Source: Diadema setosum (taxonomy: Eukaryota; Echinodermata; Echinoidea; Diadematoida; Diadematidae). Taken from it: a DNA stretch of 64,000 bases. The notes under the pieces were generated by a model, which was given only the letters and a program-made list of their open reading frames with translations, did not search any database and had not been told where the DNA came from. This document shows positions 25,041-38,779 of the stretch, piece by piece (positions within the stretch are counted from its first letter, which is position 1; each line of letters begins with the position of its first letter). The translations under genes and the position numbers were made by a program. The stretch is from contig CM067065.1 in the NCBI GenBank assembly GCA_033980235.1, forward strand, positions 30,593,320 through 30,657,319. Direction: 5' to 3'.

Positions 25041-28000
25041 GACTTTTAAGATATTTTTGTCTAGTCATAATCATGTACATTTGTTGCTGTCTCAATACTG
25101 CTCAAATCATTCTAGTTTCTAACCATGTATAGCAAAACGTGATATGGCAACAACACTGCGCTAGGATGGTTTTATGATGAACATTCAATATTTTGGGAGA
25201 TCATCTTTTAGTCAGCACTACGGAGATACTTTAGATTGGCACATAAAACATACACTATAAGCCTATTCTTTCATGGACTCCATGACTACCGATATGCAGT
25301 ACATGTTGCACAACCCCCTTACCACAAGTACCTTAATCTGCATGTAAATTACAGGATCAGAAGAAGAGCCGACCAGCCTGACAATTTACACAGGAGGGAC
25401 ATCTTTGTGGTCCCACGGAGGGTCTGCTTGTAAATAGCAACCATATACTTGAGGGTACTGTTTGAGCTCGTGATAGGACAGCTACCAGAGAGAAGCATTT
25501 GTTGTGAGGTACACTGCAAGCCAAAGGAGTGGACAATAGGTTTTTGTACATCATCCCTCTATCAAGTACCGTATGTATATGCAGAAGGGATCTGTTGCTT
25601 ACATGCAAGGTAAGACTTAACATTGACCAGTCTCCCTAATCATTCCTAAGAGGATGATCCAAAGAATAACTTGTCTCAACTCAATCAGCCTATACTAGGA
25701 GAAAAAAAAAAATCTAAATAAAAGAGTCTCTCTTGAAAGAGGGAGAGCCCACCAGACCTTTTGTTAGATTGGGCCAAATACAGACCCCTGAATAAACAAA
25801 AGGACAGTACGGTCCATTTAGCAAAGGGACTATTAAACAGAACTGCCATACACCGACTCTGTTCAATATGAGCATGGCCTGTACACATAGTGACTCACAA
25901 GGCGCAAGATGAAAAACTTTATTAACCCTTCGACCATCAAAATGCTGTAATTCCCCATGTGCGCGGTACTCAACATCTTAATATGCAATTGGCCACTACC
26001 TGTTCTTATAAACAGGGCATTCTTCATAAGGGGTACACTGGAGTTTCTCTCCCAAATAACAAATTACTACCCTCCAGCTCTGTCGTGTGGAAGTCATGTG
26101 TGACCTGCTATTTTTTTTTTCCAATAAAATCATGAAACATAGATTGAAAGTGGAAACAACAGAAAGCAGGGCAAGTAAAACATGAGCATAACTTGATGGG
26201 CTACAACTGATTGTCGCGACATAACTAGCCAATTCAACTTCAACATCATATTTTTTTCAATGTATAGTTGGGACTCCATCCTTTCTTTTTTAAAGGGAAG
26301 GAAAGGGGTGCAACGCTGCACCCCCTTGGTGCCACATTACCCTCCTCTCTCTTTTGTCATGTCATGTAAGTCTAAACTCCAAGCTCCTAAGGGGTCTATG
26401 ACCCACTTCGCAAGCTTAAGCACACTCGGGCAAAGTTGCAAGCTCCTTTTCTAAATAACGTTCTCATTTTTTCTTTCACAAAAAATACAACCCTCTTTTT
26501 TTCCTTTCACATAATGGGTGGATAAAAAAAAAAAAATCCATTATTCCCTCCTTGACATCACTAGTCCTATTTAGTCATTCATTTTCCCTTCTTTTTATAA
26601 CAGTATTCTCTATATATTTTATCCATCGCCAAGCTACAACCGTCACAGAAAGGAGAAGAGAAGGAAAGATGGTAGACAGAGAGGTCTCTAAATGGTTTCC
26701 CCATCTTTCTTTTTTTTTTACCGGAATTTGATAGCCCAAAAAGTGGAATAAACTGCCATTTTCATTGAGAGCGAACAAAGGAGAAACTAGGCCAATTATT
26801 TTTGGGAGAAAGAGAGGGAGGGGAGAGGGAGGGGGAGGAGAGAGGAAGAGAGAAAGAGAAAAAAATCAGAGGGAGAGAATGAACGGAGGAGGGGGGCAGT
26901 ACACCAGCGAGATGAGGAAAAAAAAAAGGAGAGACAAACTCTCTTCGGGGGCTGCTGTACGACGAGACGTGTATGAGTAATGTGTGTGGATGTTGGCTTG
27001 CTCATGCTCGTACCTTCTGCTTCTTTTTTCTTCATCTTCTCTTCCGTCTTCTGAGGTACGACAAGAGATGTGTCCATATTCTTCCAATGATCCACAAGAA
27101 CAGAGCGACGGAGCTGTATGTCACAACAATACTGGTCTTTCTCGTGGTATTACCCACTTCAATGGCAAAGCCACATCAAAGGATTTTGTACTCTATAGCG
27201 CAAAGAGGATTGTATACTCCAATACTTGCTCTCCTCAGAAGTGAGATACGTGTGATGATTTCGTAATAACATCAGACAGAAATTAATATTGTTTTGTTAC
27301 TTTCAATTCATTCCACAATGATGGTAGAGATTTTCTTTTTCTTTAATTCAAAGTTTGAGAGCACACAAAAAAAATGATAGCAAGAAAGTTACAAAGCGAA
27401 ATGACAAAAAATGTCTACTTCTCCCCTCCCCCCTCTCTACTGTACTCTTAAAAGAGATACACCTACTCCATAAATTAGAAATCTATTCACACTTTTATTA
27501 CTCCATTTTCCCTTTTAACATGTGGTATTATCCTCCAGAAAGCCCCCTACATCCACCTATTGTACTACATGATTACCAAATGTATTCCACTGATGAAGCG
27601 CTCAACATTCAATCATGAATCCAATTGTACAGTTCGAAAATTGAGTTTTCTTAAATCTATACAGAGGAAAACAATCAAATACTGATGGAAACATTTTTTT
27701 TCAGCAATGGGCAAAAACAGAAGAGAAAATAATGAGGGGAAATGCCTGCAACAATACAGAGTGTTAGGGTGATTCTCCATGCCACTAAGAATAGCTTAAT
27801 CCCCCCTGCAAATACATTTGTTTGTTCATGTCTACAACTTTGTATATAGGTGGGCCAAGCGAGATAAGCAGAGATGTTTATCACACACCAAAAAAAATCC
27901 AAACCGGTGACGCACCGATTGGTCTAGAAGGTCGAGGAAGGGCACGGAACATGATTATGTGCCAGGAATATTTCCTCTCAAAAGTAATTTTGCATAAGGA

Positions 28001-28360
28001 GCATATGGCAGTGTCACAAATATACTAAAGGAAACTGTACTCTTGGTTTGAAACACAAAGTGGAATCTTGTTGGTATGACATTTACACACCGACTCGAGT
28101 GCATGCCACGCCTACACTCTTACAATGCAGAGGAAATCTACAGACAGCATCCTCCTCTTGTGAAGATATTCAAATTTATGAAACATACAGCAAAGGAAAT
28201 AAATCAAACAGATTTCAGCATTCTGCATGGTTTGGCTTCCCCTCAAACAACTGGTCTTAAATGCCATCCACCATTTTCAAGATGTATGTTTGCATGCTCA
28301 GAAGATAATCCTCCTTTTTTCGTTTGCTCCATACTTTCGTCCCATCCACATCTACAGGCT
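25041..28360. other. Noncoding DNA
   Basis: No gene is recognised. A purine-rich block lies at 26795-26945 and A-runs at 26523-26537. All frames are short and lack domains. Confidence 0.55.
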
Positions 28361-28369
28361 TAAGTTTCT

Positions 28370-28670
28370 TCCAATGACTCGCAATTTCTGAGGAGAAATT
28401 TTCTGCGCAGAGGGGGAAAACAGTATATATGTGATAATGGTGTTAATCCGTAAAATGTGTGATCTGCGCTCAACGCGAGGAGTTTCAGAGTAGCAGGGTA
28501 AATAGTGGGAAATGGACGCGAAATGCATTTGATCCCGACATCCGATGAAACCCGAAACGAATTGCTCCCCGGACGCGCGGATTGGAGGCGGGCGGGGCCC
28601 AGAGAGCCCTGTTGAGATGGAGAGCCGACCACCAATCTGATTAGGAGGGGATGAAATTATGTCCACACGG
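28370..28670. other. CpG-containing unique block
   Basis: The stretch includes CTCAACGCGAGG, GGACGCGCGGATTGG and GGCGGGCGGGGCCC, so it is unusually GC-rich for the area. It is a possible regulatory element or promoter remnant. Confidence 0.3.
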
Positions 28671-28734
28671 AGGAGAATACACAGACGTACACCAAGAGCC
28701 GTGATGTTGAGAGGAGAACATTATTGAGATGGAG

Positions 28735-28764
28735 AAACTGTGAGAGATAGATAGACAAATAGAC

Positions 28765-28799
<35 letters not shown>

Positions 28800-29095
28800 A
28801 GAGAGAAAAACATATAGACAGCGTACAGAGGGAAAGACCGTAATGCACAATATATAAACTGAGAGAGATATTCGTAAACTTGCACCTGGCAAACAAAATA
28901 ACATGGACAAATAAAGAGATGAGATGGTTACATAGAAAGATATGGACACAGAGAGATAACGAGAGAGTGAGAGAGAAAAAAAAAGAGAGATTCATATGAA
29001 CCAGGAAAATAAATATATAGAGATTAAAGAATAAAGTTATATACACAGAGATAGGGAAGAAGATAGAAAAAAGAAGATAGAAATACAAACTTGTA
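28735..29095 (+). repeat. Purine (GA)-rich tract
   Basis: Degenerate GAGA/GATA repeats. The complementary strand gives a long Ser/Leu-rich open frame (to 29568), which is a composition artefact. Confidence 0.85.
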
Positions 29096-29102
29096 AAATT
29101 GA

Positions 29103-29194
29103 TTAACCCGTTGAGGACGAGTCCTGGGTATACTTGGGCAGATGTAGATAGGAAATGTATGTGTAGCAAAATCAGCCAGTCCTCAATGGGTTTA
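29103..29194 (+). mobile_element. TTAA-type mini foldback, family D copy 1 (92 bp)
   Basis: It begins TTAACCCGTTGAGGAC and ends GTCCTCAATGGGTTTA, with the internal GAGTCC, GTATACTTGGGCAG and TAGCAAAATCA shared with the copies at 40025, 52330 and 56477. The right TTAA has mutated to TTTA. Confidence 0.8.
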
Positions 29195-29199
29195 GAATT

Positions 29200-32100
29200 T
29201 AAGGGAGATAGAGAGGGAGAGATGAAATAAGTATGAGAAACATAATATACCATGATAATGAAGGCTACAGATACTGAGATGGAAGAGGGACAAGAATACT
29301 TAGTAAGGACGCAGAATATTGCCTGAAAGGAGAACTGGTGTTGAAGAGATAAGAAGCCATACCTTGGACAGGTGCTATAATTTGTTTGGCGTACAAGCAG
29401 AATGAGAATGTTGGGTTTAACATGAAGTGAAGTGGATACGAACATAACGATCGAGAAGTTGGGAGAAACAAATTTTGTATGAGAGAAACATGCCCTCCTC
29501 CCTTGGTACATGATACAGCAAACGTAAAGAACGATGGGTAGTGAGTGAGAGCTAGTAATATGGGGCACAGGTTAAAGGGGGAGGGGGGAGGACTTTCTGA
29601 ATGGAGGGATGCTGAGATGTGATGGAGGAAAGACACCTGGGAGAAAGTCAAAAGTGGAGAAAGAAAAGGAAAAGGATGGAGGGTGCAACCCCATCTTTGG
29701 GAGGTGAATAAACATCTCTCAGTATCCTACGCCAAGAAGAAGGAGAAAAAAAAAAGGACCAGAAAAGAAAATTAAACAAATCCCCTGCCAGTCATATTGG
29801 TGTGAAGAAAATGGAAATAAACATTCGCTGAGATAGGATCAGCAAATAGGAATGGGGAGGATATCTTTCAGCTTTTTTTTTTTTCTAACGTTTGGCATTC
29901 CAGTTTTGTTTTGATTTTTTTTTCCTCCTTCACTCGGCATTGATGGTGATATGTACGTGTGGACGTGACTCATGCATAGTGCGGACAAATATGTTTCTCC
30001 AATCTGCATATCTGTGTTGAATCTTGGGATATCCATGTCTTCACTTGATTTATGTCTTTCTGTCTTTTTTTCTCTGCTCTCTTTGTCTCTCGCTAGCTGT
30101 TTCTCCGCCTATTTTTCTCTCTCCTTATACCACCAGTATTCCATCGGCCACGGTTTTTGATGTCTAATCTGATTGGAAAATGTATCCCCTCCTCCTGGTT
30201 TCAAAGGGGGCGACGGCGCGCCCCGCATATTTTGACAAACTATAAACTCGGCCGGCCGTCTACCATATCTGATTTGCAAAACTAAGACTAAAATTGCAAT
30301 TTTACTTCTTTGTTGGTATTTTTTGCCTGGTACAGCACACCTTTTGTTGTATCTTGAATAGTAAACTATCAACACTGAGGAGGTTAAGAAAAAAGAACGG
30401 TACCGGTCAAGGAAGAATATATACAACTTTCATATGTTTCTATCACAAGTTTGACTGCACTTAAAAACACTGTAATGTGTGTCTGTTTCTTTGTCTTTCT
30501 GCTGGTTTGTTTGCAAGCTTACCACTCTTGTACCTGCTTTTTTTTTCCTGTTCTCTTTTCCGAGTTTTTATCACTATATCATGATATATATCACTTTTCT
30601 ACCTGCCTGAGCTGAGCTTCTGAACTCTTAGCAATCTCTTTCTACTGCTCTCTCTCTATCCTCTTATACACAGGCCTAGATAATATACAAAGTAGGTACA
30701 GATATCTACACACACCCACAAACAAGTCCATATGCCTGCAATCATGCACAATGCACTGTACCATATAACAATGCTCTCTTGTTTTTTCCCCTTTGCCCCC
30801 ATTCTTCTATGGATGCTATTTTCACTGCCACCTTTCCCCCTCTCTCCCTCTCCCTCTCTTTCTCTCTTTCTCTTCCCTTCTCTCTCTTGTCTTGCCCCCC
30901 TTCTCCCTATCGTTTACACACATACCTGGAATTTACTCAACAATGCACACATAGCTACAATACCAAGGTTGATATTGACTGCTTTCTGCCACACTCTAGC
31001 GCACAGGGCAACTCTTTTAACTACAGACTACGACTTGCGACACGCACCTGTATCGAAGCCTGCGTGCACGCATGGGGGGATGCATGCAATCCAATTATGT
31101 AATGGTTACTGTCACTCCACCCAGGGGTGAACATGTACCTGTATGTTTAGTGGAGATTCCAGGTTTAGTCATCAGAATATGTTAGAAGACAAGTTAAAGC
31201 AATTTTCTCTCTTTGCAGATGATATCAAAAAGGAGTCAGGGGGTGTTTGCATAAACTTTTTAGACACTCCCAGGTCCTCAGAACATGCATCAACAAACAA
31301 AGATGAGGCAAGGGGGGGGGGGGAGAGTAGGGAGGATGCAGGCTTGTATATCTATGCATGTGAGCAATTTGGAAACGAACAAACAGGGCCTGATGACTAA
31401 TGGTGGAGTTATGTTCGCGCATTATGAAAGACACGCAGAGGAGCATTATACAATTACTAGTAAAAGAACTTCATATATGAAACTTGATACACAAAATTAG
31501 ATTGTCACTTGAAACATCCTGGCTGGCCTACACTCAAATTCATGCAAGTTTAGGGATATGAATGCTCGTGAGGATCCAGTATTTATCTGAACAATACATC
31601 TGGTTCTACAAAGTAAATTTCAAAATGCAAATTCACATTTGTACTCCATTGTTGTAGCTATGTCGGGCAAATTGTAGGAATGGTTTCTGGCTGCTAGGAA
31701 TATGAGAAAGAGAGAGAGGAAAAAAAAAGACTTCACGCAAATGATATCAGTACCAGAACGAATCCGCGTAAACAAGAGACACGGCTCAGCTGACTTTCTC
31801 CAATGCTTGCAAATATCTTAATCATTTTTGGTGCAGATGACATATATATCCATCTCCCTGTTTTTAATACTGCATGATCTAATAACACATATTTTTTTAT
31901 TACTCCAGCATTCCCCAAACTCAAATAAAATGCATGGCCTCATAAGGCTTCCGATATGCATCCGCACTTCTTTTAAAGTTTCCCGAAAGTCCCCCCGAGC
32001 ACTCTCGGTCTGTTTTTCCTCCCTATCGCGCACACGCACCCTCATCGCTGAATTAATTAAGGGCATCTCGCATCTGGGTAATCATTCGTTCATCCCCCTG

Positions 32101-33340
32101 CAAAAAAAAAAGGGAGAGAAAATGAACTCAATAAGAGCCCTTTATTCGGCAGACAAACCTGAAAATTAATAAACCAGACCGAACTCCATATTGCGGGTTA
32201 ATTCAATTTTTTTTTCTTCTTCTTCCATACAGCTATGCCCGGTGGGTCCAATATGCCAGGAAGAGAAATGTCTGTTCCCCTTCCTCTTTCGTTCCCATCC
32301 TCCTCCTCCTCCTCCCCCCCCCCCCCCCCCACCCACCACCAATACCCAACAATCTCCACCTCAACCCCAAACAGCCCCTGGAGGGGAAGGGCTGCTCCTG
32401 CAAGGTGGGTAATTTCCATGGCCATGGACACAGGATGATGCTCCGATGCCTCTCCCTTCTTCCAGACCGGTCAGGGCATGAGAGAATTGAAGGGATGGTT
32501 ACAAAAAAAAAAAAGATGATGATGAAGAACGGGAAGAGGAGGAGGAGGAGGAAGAAGAAGAGGTGGTGGAGGAGGTGGAGGTGGTGGGGGAGTGGAGTGG
32601 GCATCAATGCAAAAAAAAAAAATGGAGAACACAATTATTGAAGTTTCCCAAGTTATGAAATATGCAATTTTGTAGCACCAGCTGTAATTTCCATGTATCT
32701 TTGATGGGACCCGACTTTTTCTATCGAGGGAGGGAGGGGGGGGGGGGGGGGGGGAAGGGGGAGAGGAAAGTACATCGCGAGGAAAGAGGAGAGGAGACAG
32801 GGGCGAACATTTGACAGGTTTGTGGGGAAGAGAGACCGTGTGTGTCTGTTCAGAGTGGTTCGCATTTGTGCCACATTTATCAGGAGAACTTTGTGAAAAG
32901 TTCACCGCTGTGGGTGGTGACTCAATGTGCAGTGCACACGAGAACTGCACACAGTGAGATATAGGTGCCTACACTCGTCTTTGGGCCTCATTCGTCCCGT
33001 CAAAGTGTCGGCCATGTTATTGTCACCTGCTGGGTTATAAACTATGACATAAAAAGGGGGAACAAACTCTTCTTTTCATCATTTTAGGGGTGGGTTAACC
33101 CAAGAAGTCAGCTTTCTATGATTGATAGCATCTGTGTATCAATTTGTATCGTCAGCCGTCGCACACAAGACATCTCAATTATGGGATCCACCTTACAGAG
33201 TGCTACAGACCCATTCAACTGCCTGCCTTGGGCAACTTCAACTTGAAATTGGGCAAGTGACATGATTGGGCACTTGCCCACAAGAAGTTTGAAACCCTTG
33301 CCAGAATGCTTATTTGGGCAAATTGGAGAATTTATTACTA
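29200..33340. other. Noncoding DNA with simple repeats and CpG blocks
   Basis: CpG blocks lie at 30170-30270 (containing GGCGCGCC and GGCCGGCC) and 31740-32190. Pyrimidine runs lie at 30830-30905, a G-run near 31313-31323, a CCTCC/C-run at 32300-32331, a GGA-rich block at 32535-32595 and a G-run at 32737-32754. No gene is recognised. Confidence 0.5.
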
Positions 33341-33344
33341 GTCA

Positions 33345-33375
33345 TTTTTTTTTTTTTTTTTTTTGGGGGGGGGGG
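33345..33375 (+). repeat. T20-G11 homopolymer junction
   Basis: Twenty T are followed directly by eleven G. Similar T-to-G junctions occur at 34238-34258, 37877-37896 and 50192-50213. Confidence 0.95.
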
Positions 33376-35560
33376 AGGGGGGTGAGGGGATAATTAAACC
33401 AACGAGCACTAGAATGTCTTTTCCTTATAAATTTGATACAATACATGCATAATAGCCATTGATTGATTGTTGAATAGTCGCATAAAAGCACAATTCTCTT
33501 GTAGGCAAAATGATTGTATATGACATAAACTGTATGTCAGTCACTGTACAAATTACAAAATGCCATGTGTTTCAATTCTGCATCTTAGACAGTAAATCCA
33601 TATAGCATGAGTATTGGAAACGTTGAACGGAAGACAAAAATTATGGAATGATAGCATGGAATTCCACATTCAGGAACAAATTTGATTTGAATGCAGCCCG
33701 GGCAGTGAACAGACGTACAGAAGGGAGGGAAAAATGTGAATCAATGATCTGAGAGAACATTTCCCCTCACGTTTTCGACCGACAAATATCGCCCGACGAC
33801 GTACAAAGGGCGAAGCAAACAAACATCACAAACCAGTTCACATCATTATCATATTCCTCTTCTTTCTTTTTTTTTTTTTCTAGTTGTTTCCCCCAGCAGC
33901 TCGTATTATTGTGAAAAACCGCCACGAAATGCCCGCGGGGGGCAGTGTTCAAGTTATTGGGGGGGGGGGGTCTTTCTTTTTTTGTTTCCATTTCCATTTT
34001 GGGGCTTCCTTTTTTTTTCGTATCCTTCTTTTTTGAGAATTCCGATCACAACTAGACGACGGTTGAACGACATCTGGAAATGGATCGCCCAGGGCTCTAC
34101 ATGCTGCTCCTAACACTCTCGCATTGAAGATGCACAACGGATCATCCCATGCATCTAATCAATCATTCCTCATCAAAATCCTCGATTTTATTTCCATCTC
34201 TCTCTCTCTCTTTCCCTCTATTCGTCCCCATTCTGTCTTTTTTTTTGGGGGGGGGGGGTTGTCTGTTGCCCAGAAAGAGCGCATCGAGAATAGAGATAAT
34301 TGCTGCAATATCTGTTCCATCTTCATGTACTACCCACACATACGAGATAAACAACACTATAAACACGCATTATGTTCGGATGTGAAAATAGCCTCTGTGA
34401 GATCTGAGTAATAGCATTTGCACATTAGGTTAATACATCACAATAAGTTTGACTTCCACCTTGCATTTGCTATGCACGAGTATGTTTTTCTCTCTGCCAG
34501 CTCTTCTCTCTTTCTTTCTTTCTCTCTCTGTGCTAAAAAAATGCAGGACATATTATGCTGAAACAATAACTGTAAAACATTCCTTTTTATCTTTTTGCCA
34601 CAACTGTATTACTTTTCCTCTTTTAAATATGCCTTGTTAACTAGCATTTCCATTCAGTAAAACAATGCATATTTATTGTCTTCCACTAAAAAAAAAGGAC
34701 TGTAAGACATTCTGTTTTCTTCTTTGTTGTTAAGTTTATCTTTACATGCATGTACTGTACTGTGTACAAAAGTTGTATATAGGCCTATCACTTTTAAGAT
34801 TTTCCATCATGACGATGGATTCTAAAAACTGGTTCATCTTCCTCGTCAATATAACTTTGAAGCAAAGCTATTAATGAATAGCTAAACCTGGGAAAGAGAA
34901 CCAACCCATCCAACCAACGTACAAATAGTGTAGGCCCTACACCCACCCAACTCTTTGCCACAATCGTGGATCTAAATATTTATACCCACTAGCCTGGATA
35001 CGCTCAGTAATCCTGACCAGACAAAACTCCCTATCAGATCAAATCTGACATAATCCTCTCGGTTTAGCACTTTGTCAACAGATTTTTCGCTCTCTCCCCC
35101 ATTTCTTTCTCTCTCTTGCTCTTTCTCTGGGGTGGAAAAAGAGCAGACACCCGTCCAAGTTGTCACCAAGTGCCGCAATTCTTCAAGTTTATATCCCTTT
35201 GTTGGCAGTTTCTGTGGCATGGGTGTTTTCGCTTTATTGGGTACGTTATCTCCTCGGACTGATGGTGCGGTTCGATCATTTCTGCCAAAGTCTTTGACAG
35301 TAGTGACAGCTTCATGCATTTCTGGTTCTACTTGGAGGAAAGCCAGATGCATTGACTGGGGTCGGTGGCTGGAATGGCTGAGAGAGTGAAACATTCATCG
35401 CTCATAACATTTTTCTTGGGATACCACCTTGGCTAAAATTTGCAGAGTGTGATATGCTACAAATATTTGACCCTGTGTACATTTTTTCATGATTCATAGA
35501 ACAGCATTAGCTGTGAAGCATTTTGCAAATGACATCAATTTGAAGCTATCCATGACAGAC
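33376..35560. other. Noncoding DNA
   Basis: No gene is supported. Includes a CpG patch at 33765-33945, T9-G12 at 34238-34258 and TAGGCCTA at 34780-34787. Confidence 0.5.
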
Positions 35561-35568
35561 TTGGCATA

Positions 35569-35781
35569 TACTGTAAAAGTGGAAATTTTCGCGGTGTTGA
35601 AATTTTTGCGCATTTCGCGCAACCAGAAACTAGCGCGAAAATAAAAACACGTGAATATTTTTGCTTGCCATACGTTCCTGTGCACGATGTCTTGATTCCG
35701 CGGAATTAAAAACACGCGAAACTCTTCTGACCCGGCCTAGCGCGAAAAATTAGTCGCGCGAAAATACCCACTTTTACAGTA
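35569..35781. mobile_element. TA-flanked CGCGAAA-rich MITE
   Basis: TA|CTGTAAAAGTGG opens the element and CCACTTTTACAG|TA closes it. The interior repeats TTCGCG/CGCGAAA several times in both orientations. A TA target is typical of Tc1/mariner-type insertion. The 213-bp element encodes nothing. Confidence 0.85.
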
Positions 35782-36304
35782 CAGCGGCTTTGCAATCAGC
35801 TTTGCTTTGAAACATTTGATATTTTTGTGGTAAAGAAGTGACTTCAAAAAAAAAATCAGGGGTTAATTTTTGTCAATGATACAAATTCACAGAAAAATCA
35901 TGGGGGAACATGGAAGACAAATGACATAATGATGATTTGTTCTACTCTGATCATTTTGTTATTCTTCATCCACTTTCTGGTGATATCTTAGATAGAATGT
36001 GACCAAAGGCAAAAAAAAATAATATGCACACACATTTCTGTAGCAGGGATCTCTTCCAAGCACATACAAGCAGCATTCTTCCCCTTACAATGGTGCATCA
36101 TTACATCTCCCATGGCAACAACACCAGCCTTTCTGTCCAACATCCACGAAATGATGTGGAATCCTTCGGTGGTATAGACCGTGTCTTCCTCTCGCACGTC
36201 TCTGATGGTCCCGGAGAAAATTTACTCAACTCATCAAGACACAGTGTTCATCAAACACACTTGAATCTCACTGACCTGGGATTTGCTCAACAAGCCTTCT
36301 TCAT

Positions 36305-36334
36305 ACACACACACACACACACATACACACACAC
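36305..36334 (+). repeat. (CA)n microsatellite
   Basis: CA run of about 30 bp with one interruption. Confidence 0.95.
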
Positions 36335-37020
36335 TATACATGCACAAGATTTGTCAACTAGCCTTCATTCAAGACCATCATGAATACAAGAGCAGGGCTG
36401 AGAATTTCCCTCAAAAAGCCCAACTTACAGTATATGGTACATATGATGCGGGCACATATCAAGTCCTATGATGGTATAAGAAGTGTTGAAAACATGATTG
36501 ATGTTGATGGGCCACAAAAACAAATTATGTTATCATGGATTTCACAATTATTTATTCTGGTAGACTCTGCATTGTTTCTTTTTCTTTCTTTTTTAACTGA
36601 AATCCATCCAACCCAACCCCCACTCTCATAAATGCAATACATAAGTTTGCTGATTGTATAAAATTCTATTAACAAGCATTATAAACTATATCACAGTTGA
36701 GGTAATAAACCAGTGATTTCCAAAAACGAAATGTACAGGTGTATTGCCCATTAACGCAAAAGTCAAGTGTTACATCCACCTTCATTAAAAAAAAAGATAC
36801 CGGTAATAATAATAATAAATTAAAACAAAATTACATGTATATGGTACGACACAATAATGAATGTTTGTATTGGCTGAATCACATGAACCAGTTGGGTAAT
36901 TTCTACATACCATCACTGCATTTCATCCTTTCAAAAGCAGTCACTGCTAAAGATTACTACATTTAACCCTATAAAGACTACAATATTTTTAAAAAGTACC
37001 AAATTTGCATTTTAAAGTGC

Positions 37021-37040
37021 AGTAGAGCTGCTGCTCTACT
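37021..37040. repeat. Small perfect hairpin
   Basis: AGTAGAGC, a TGCT loop, then GCTCTACT. It may be chance. Confidence 0.5.
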
Positions 37041-37179
37041 GGCAGTAAAAGGATTTCAAACTCGTTTGAAAGGGAGATAGAATGAAAAATGTGAGGGATG
37101 AAGTTAGTCAAAAGTCTCACTGTGCAAGAGAATTTATCAAAGGGTAGCGGCCCAGCCAACTCAAGTGCCTCTATTTGGG

Positions 37180-38560
37180 GGGTGGGGGGGGGGGGGGTGG
37201 GGGAAAGGGCACAAGAAAAAGGGGGTGGGTTGAAGGATACTATTACCCTAAAGATTCTCCTTCTCAGTAAACAAAGGGCCAAGTTTAGGGCAAATATTAT
37301 GACTAAAAGTAAACGTGTGTGCGCATAGAAAGTTCATGTGGTGATTTTCAATCCAATTTTATGATGTGGTCAGAATTTATCGCAGGGGGGACTTTTGAGG
37401 TTTTACCGTTGAAGAGCTACTCCCGGTAATTTGAAAGCACCGCCGTCACCGGCCCTGCCAGTGTTTGGGGAAGTCATACCGTGGACATAAAGCAGGATTA
37501 CGGATGATCAATCTGGGTACTTGGAAGATGTTGTAAGCATGTAAAAGCAGGACATGTACCAGTATGATTGATTGATCACTGGTTTCCATTAACAGTGTGA
37601 ATGTCTCCCGTAAACTTTGATTGACTTCACACAATGTAGCCTACAGTATTACTGAGGGTCAAACTCACATCAAAAATTTGATTCACTATCACAATCTTTG
37701 TAATGTGTTGCACAACATTTAACTTAACATAAATTACAACAATTAACTTACAGAATTTTAGTACATGAAACCAATTAGCCTTTATTCCTGGTTCATGAGT
37801 TTTTATTCAAGTACTGAATTACGAACAGACGAAATATGAAATAAAACTTCAGCAAACCTTCTTTTCTTTTCTTTTCTTTTTTTTTTGGGGGGGGGGAGGG
37901 GTGGAGGAAGGGGAAAAATTCAATTAAATTCACACATCAACTTTAAGAGCCGAAATACTCACACTCATTCCCAAAGCGGATGCCTGCTTTTTGAAGTACG
38001 GTATCCGGAAGAAATGGGCCAAAATAAAACAGAGGAAACCAAACACAAACGTCTGCCATACATTTGATCCTAATGGGCACCATGCTGGGGCCAATGTCAA
38101 GTCTTGGCCAGTGCCCGCCCAAACAGTTTGGGGGATTTTTTTTATTTTTTTTTCAAGGGGAGATATGGAACATGTAGTTTTGTTTTCATATGTCAATTTA
38201 TTTTTTTCCTCTCACTAGTAAGACTTGGAGTCGACCTGAATTCAATCCAGCCATCAGCGTACGCTCAGCATTTGCTCAACACATGGACCAAGAAACCCTG
38301 TACAAGTGACTTACCTCTTCCTTGAGGTTCCGGAGCATAAAAATGGACATACGCCTTACTTTATTCTACATCTATCTCTCTCTCTTAATTACCTCTCTTT
38401 ATACAATAGGCCTATATCTTTCCTTTTCCCTCTCACTCTCTACATGTAATGTATATCTATCTCTTTCTCTATCCTACTATCAATATGTCTTTAGAACTCT
38501 CTATCTATCCATAATCTTTCTCTCCAGCAATCTCTATCTTTCTGTCTACCCATTTATCTG
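37180..38560. other. Noncoding DNA with G- and T-runs
   Basis: Interrupted G-runs lie near 37178-37203 and T10-G10 at 37877-37896. TAGGCCTA is at 38407-38414, followed by CT-rich DNA. No gene is seen. Confidence 0.5.
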
Positions 38561-38564
38561 TACC

Positions 38565-38569
<5 letters not shown>

Positions 38570-38598
<29 letters not shown>

Positions 38599-38703
38599 CA
38601 TCTATCCATCTATCCATCTATCTATCTATCCATCTATCTATCTATCTATCTATCCATCTATCTATCTATCTATCCATCTATCTATCTATGTATCTATCTA
38701 TCC

Positions 38704-38763
<60 letters not shown>

Positions 38764-38772
38764 GTCTATCTC
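38570..38772 (+). repeat. (TATC)n microsatellite, about 200 bp
   Basis: Long TATC tetranucleotide array with CATC variants. It gives a meaningless Tyr-Leu-Ser-Ile repeat when translated. Confidence 0.98.
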
Positions 38773-38779
38773 TGTAGTC

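Noticed and set aside
28657..29568. 303-codon open frame on the minus strand
   Set aside because: It is Ser/Leu/Phe-rich and read through a degenerate GA/CT simple repeat and a family D foldback. No domain, and composition explains the lack of stops.
30213..30258. GGCGCGCC and GGCCGGCC palindromes close together
   Set aside because: They look notable but lie in a small GC-rich block where such 8-mers are plausible by chance.
38322..38777. 151-codon frame rich in Tyr-Leu-Ser-Ile
   Set aside because: Translation of the TATC microsatellite.
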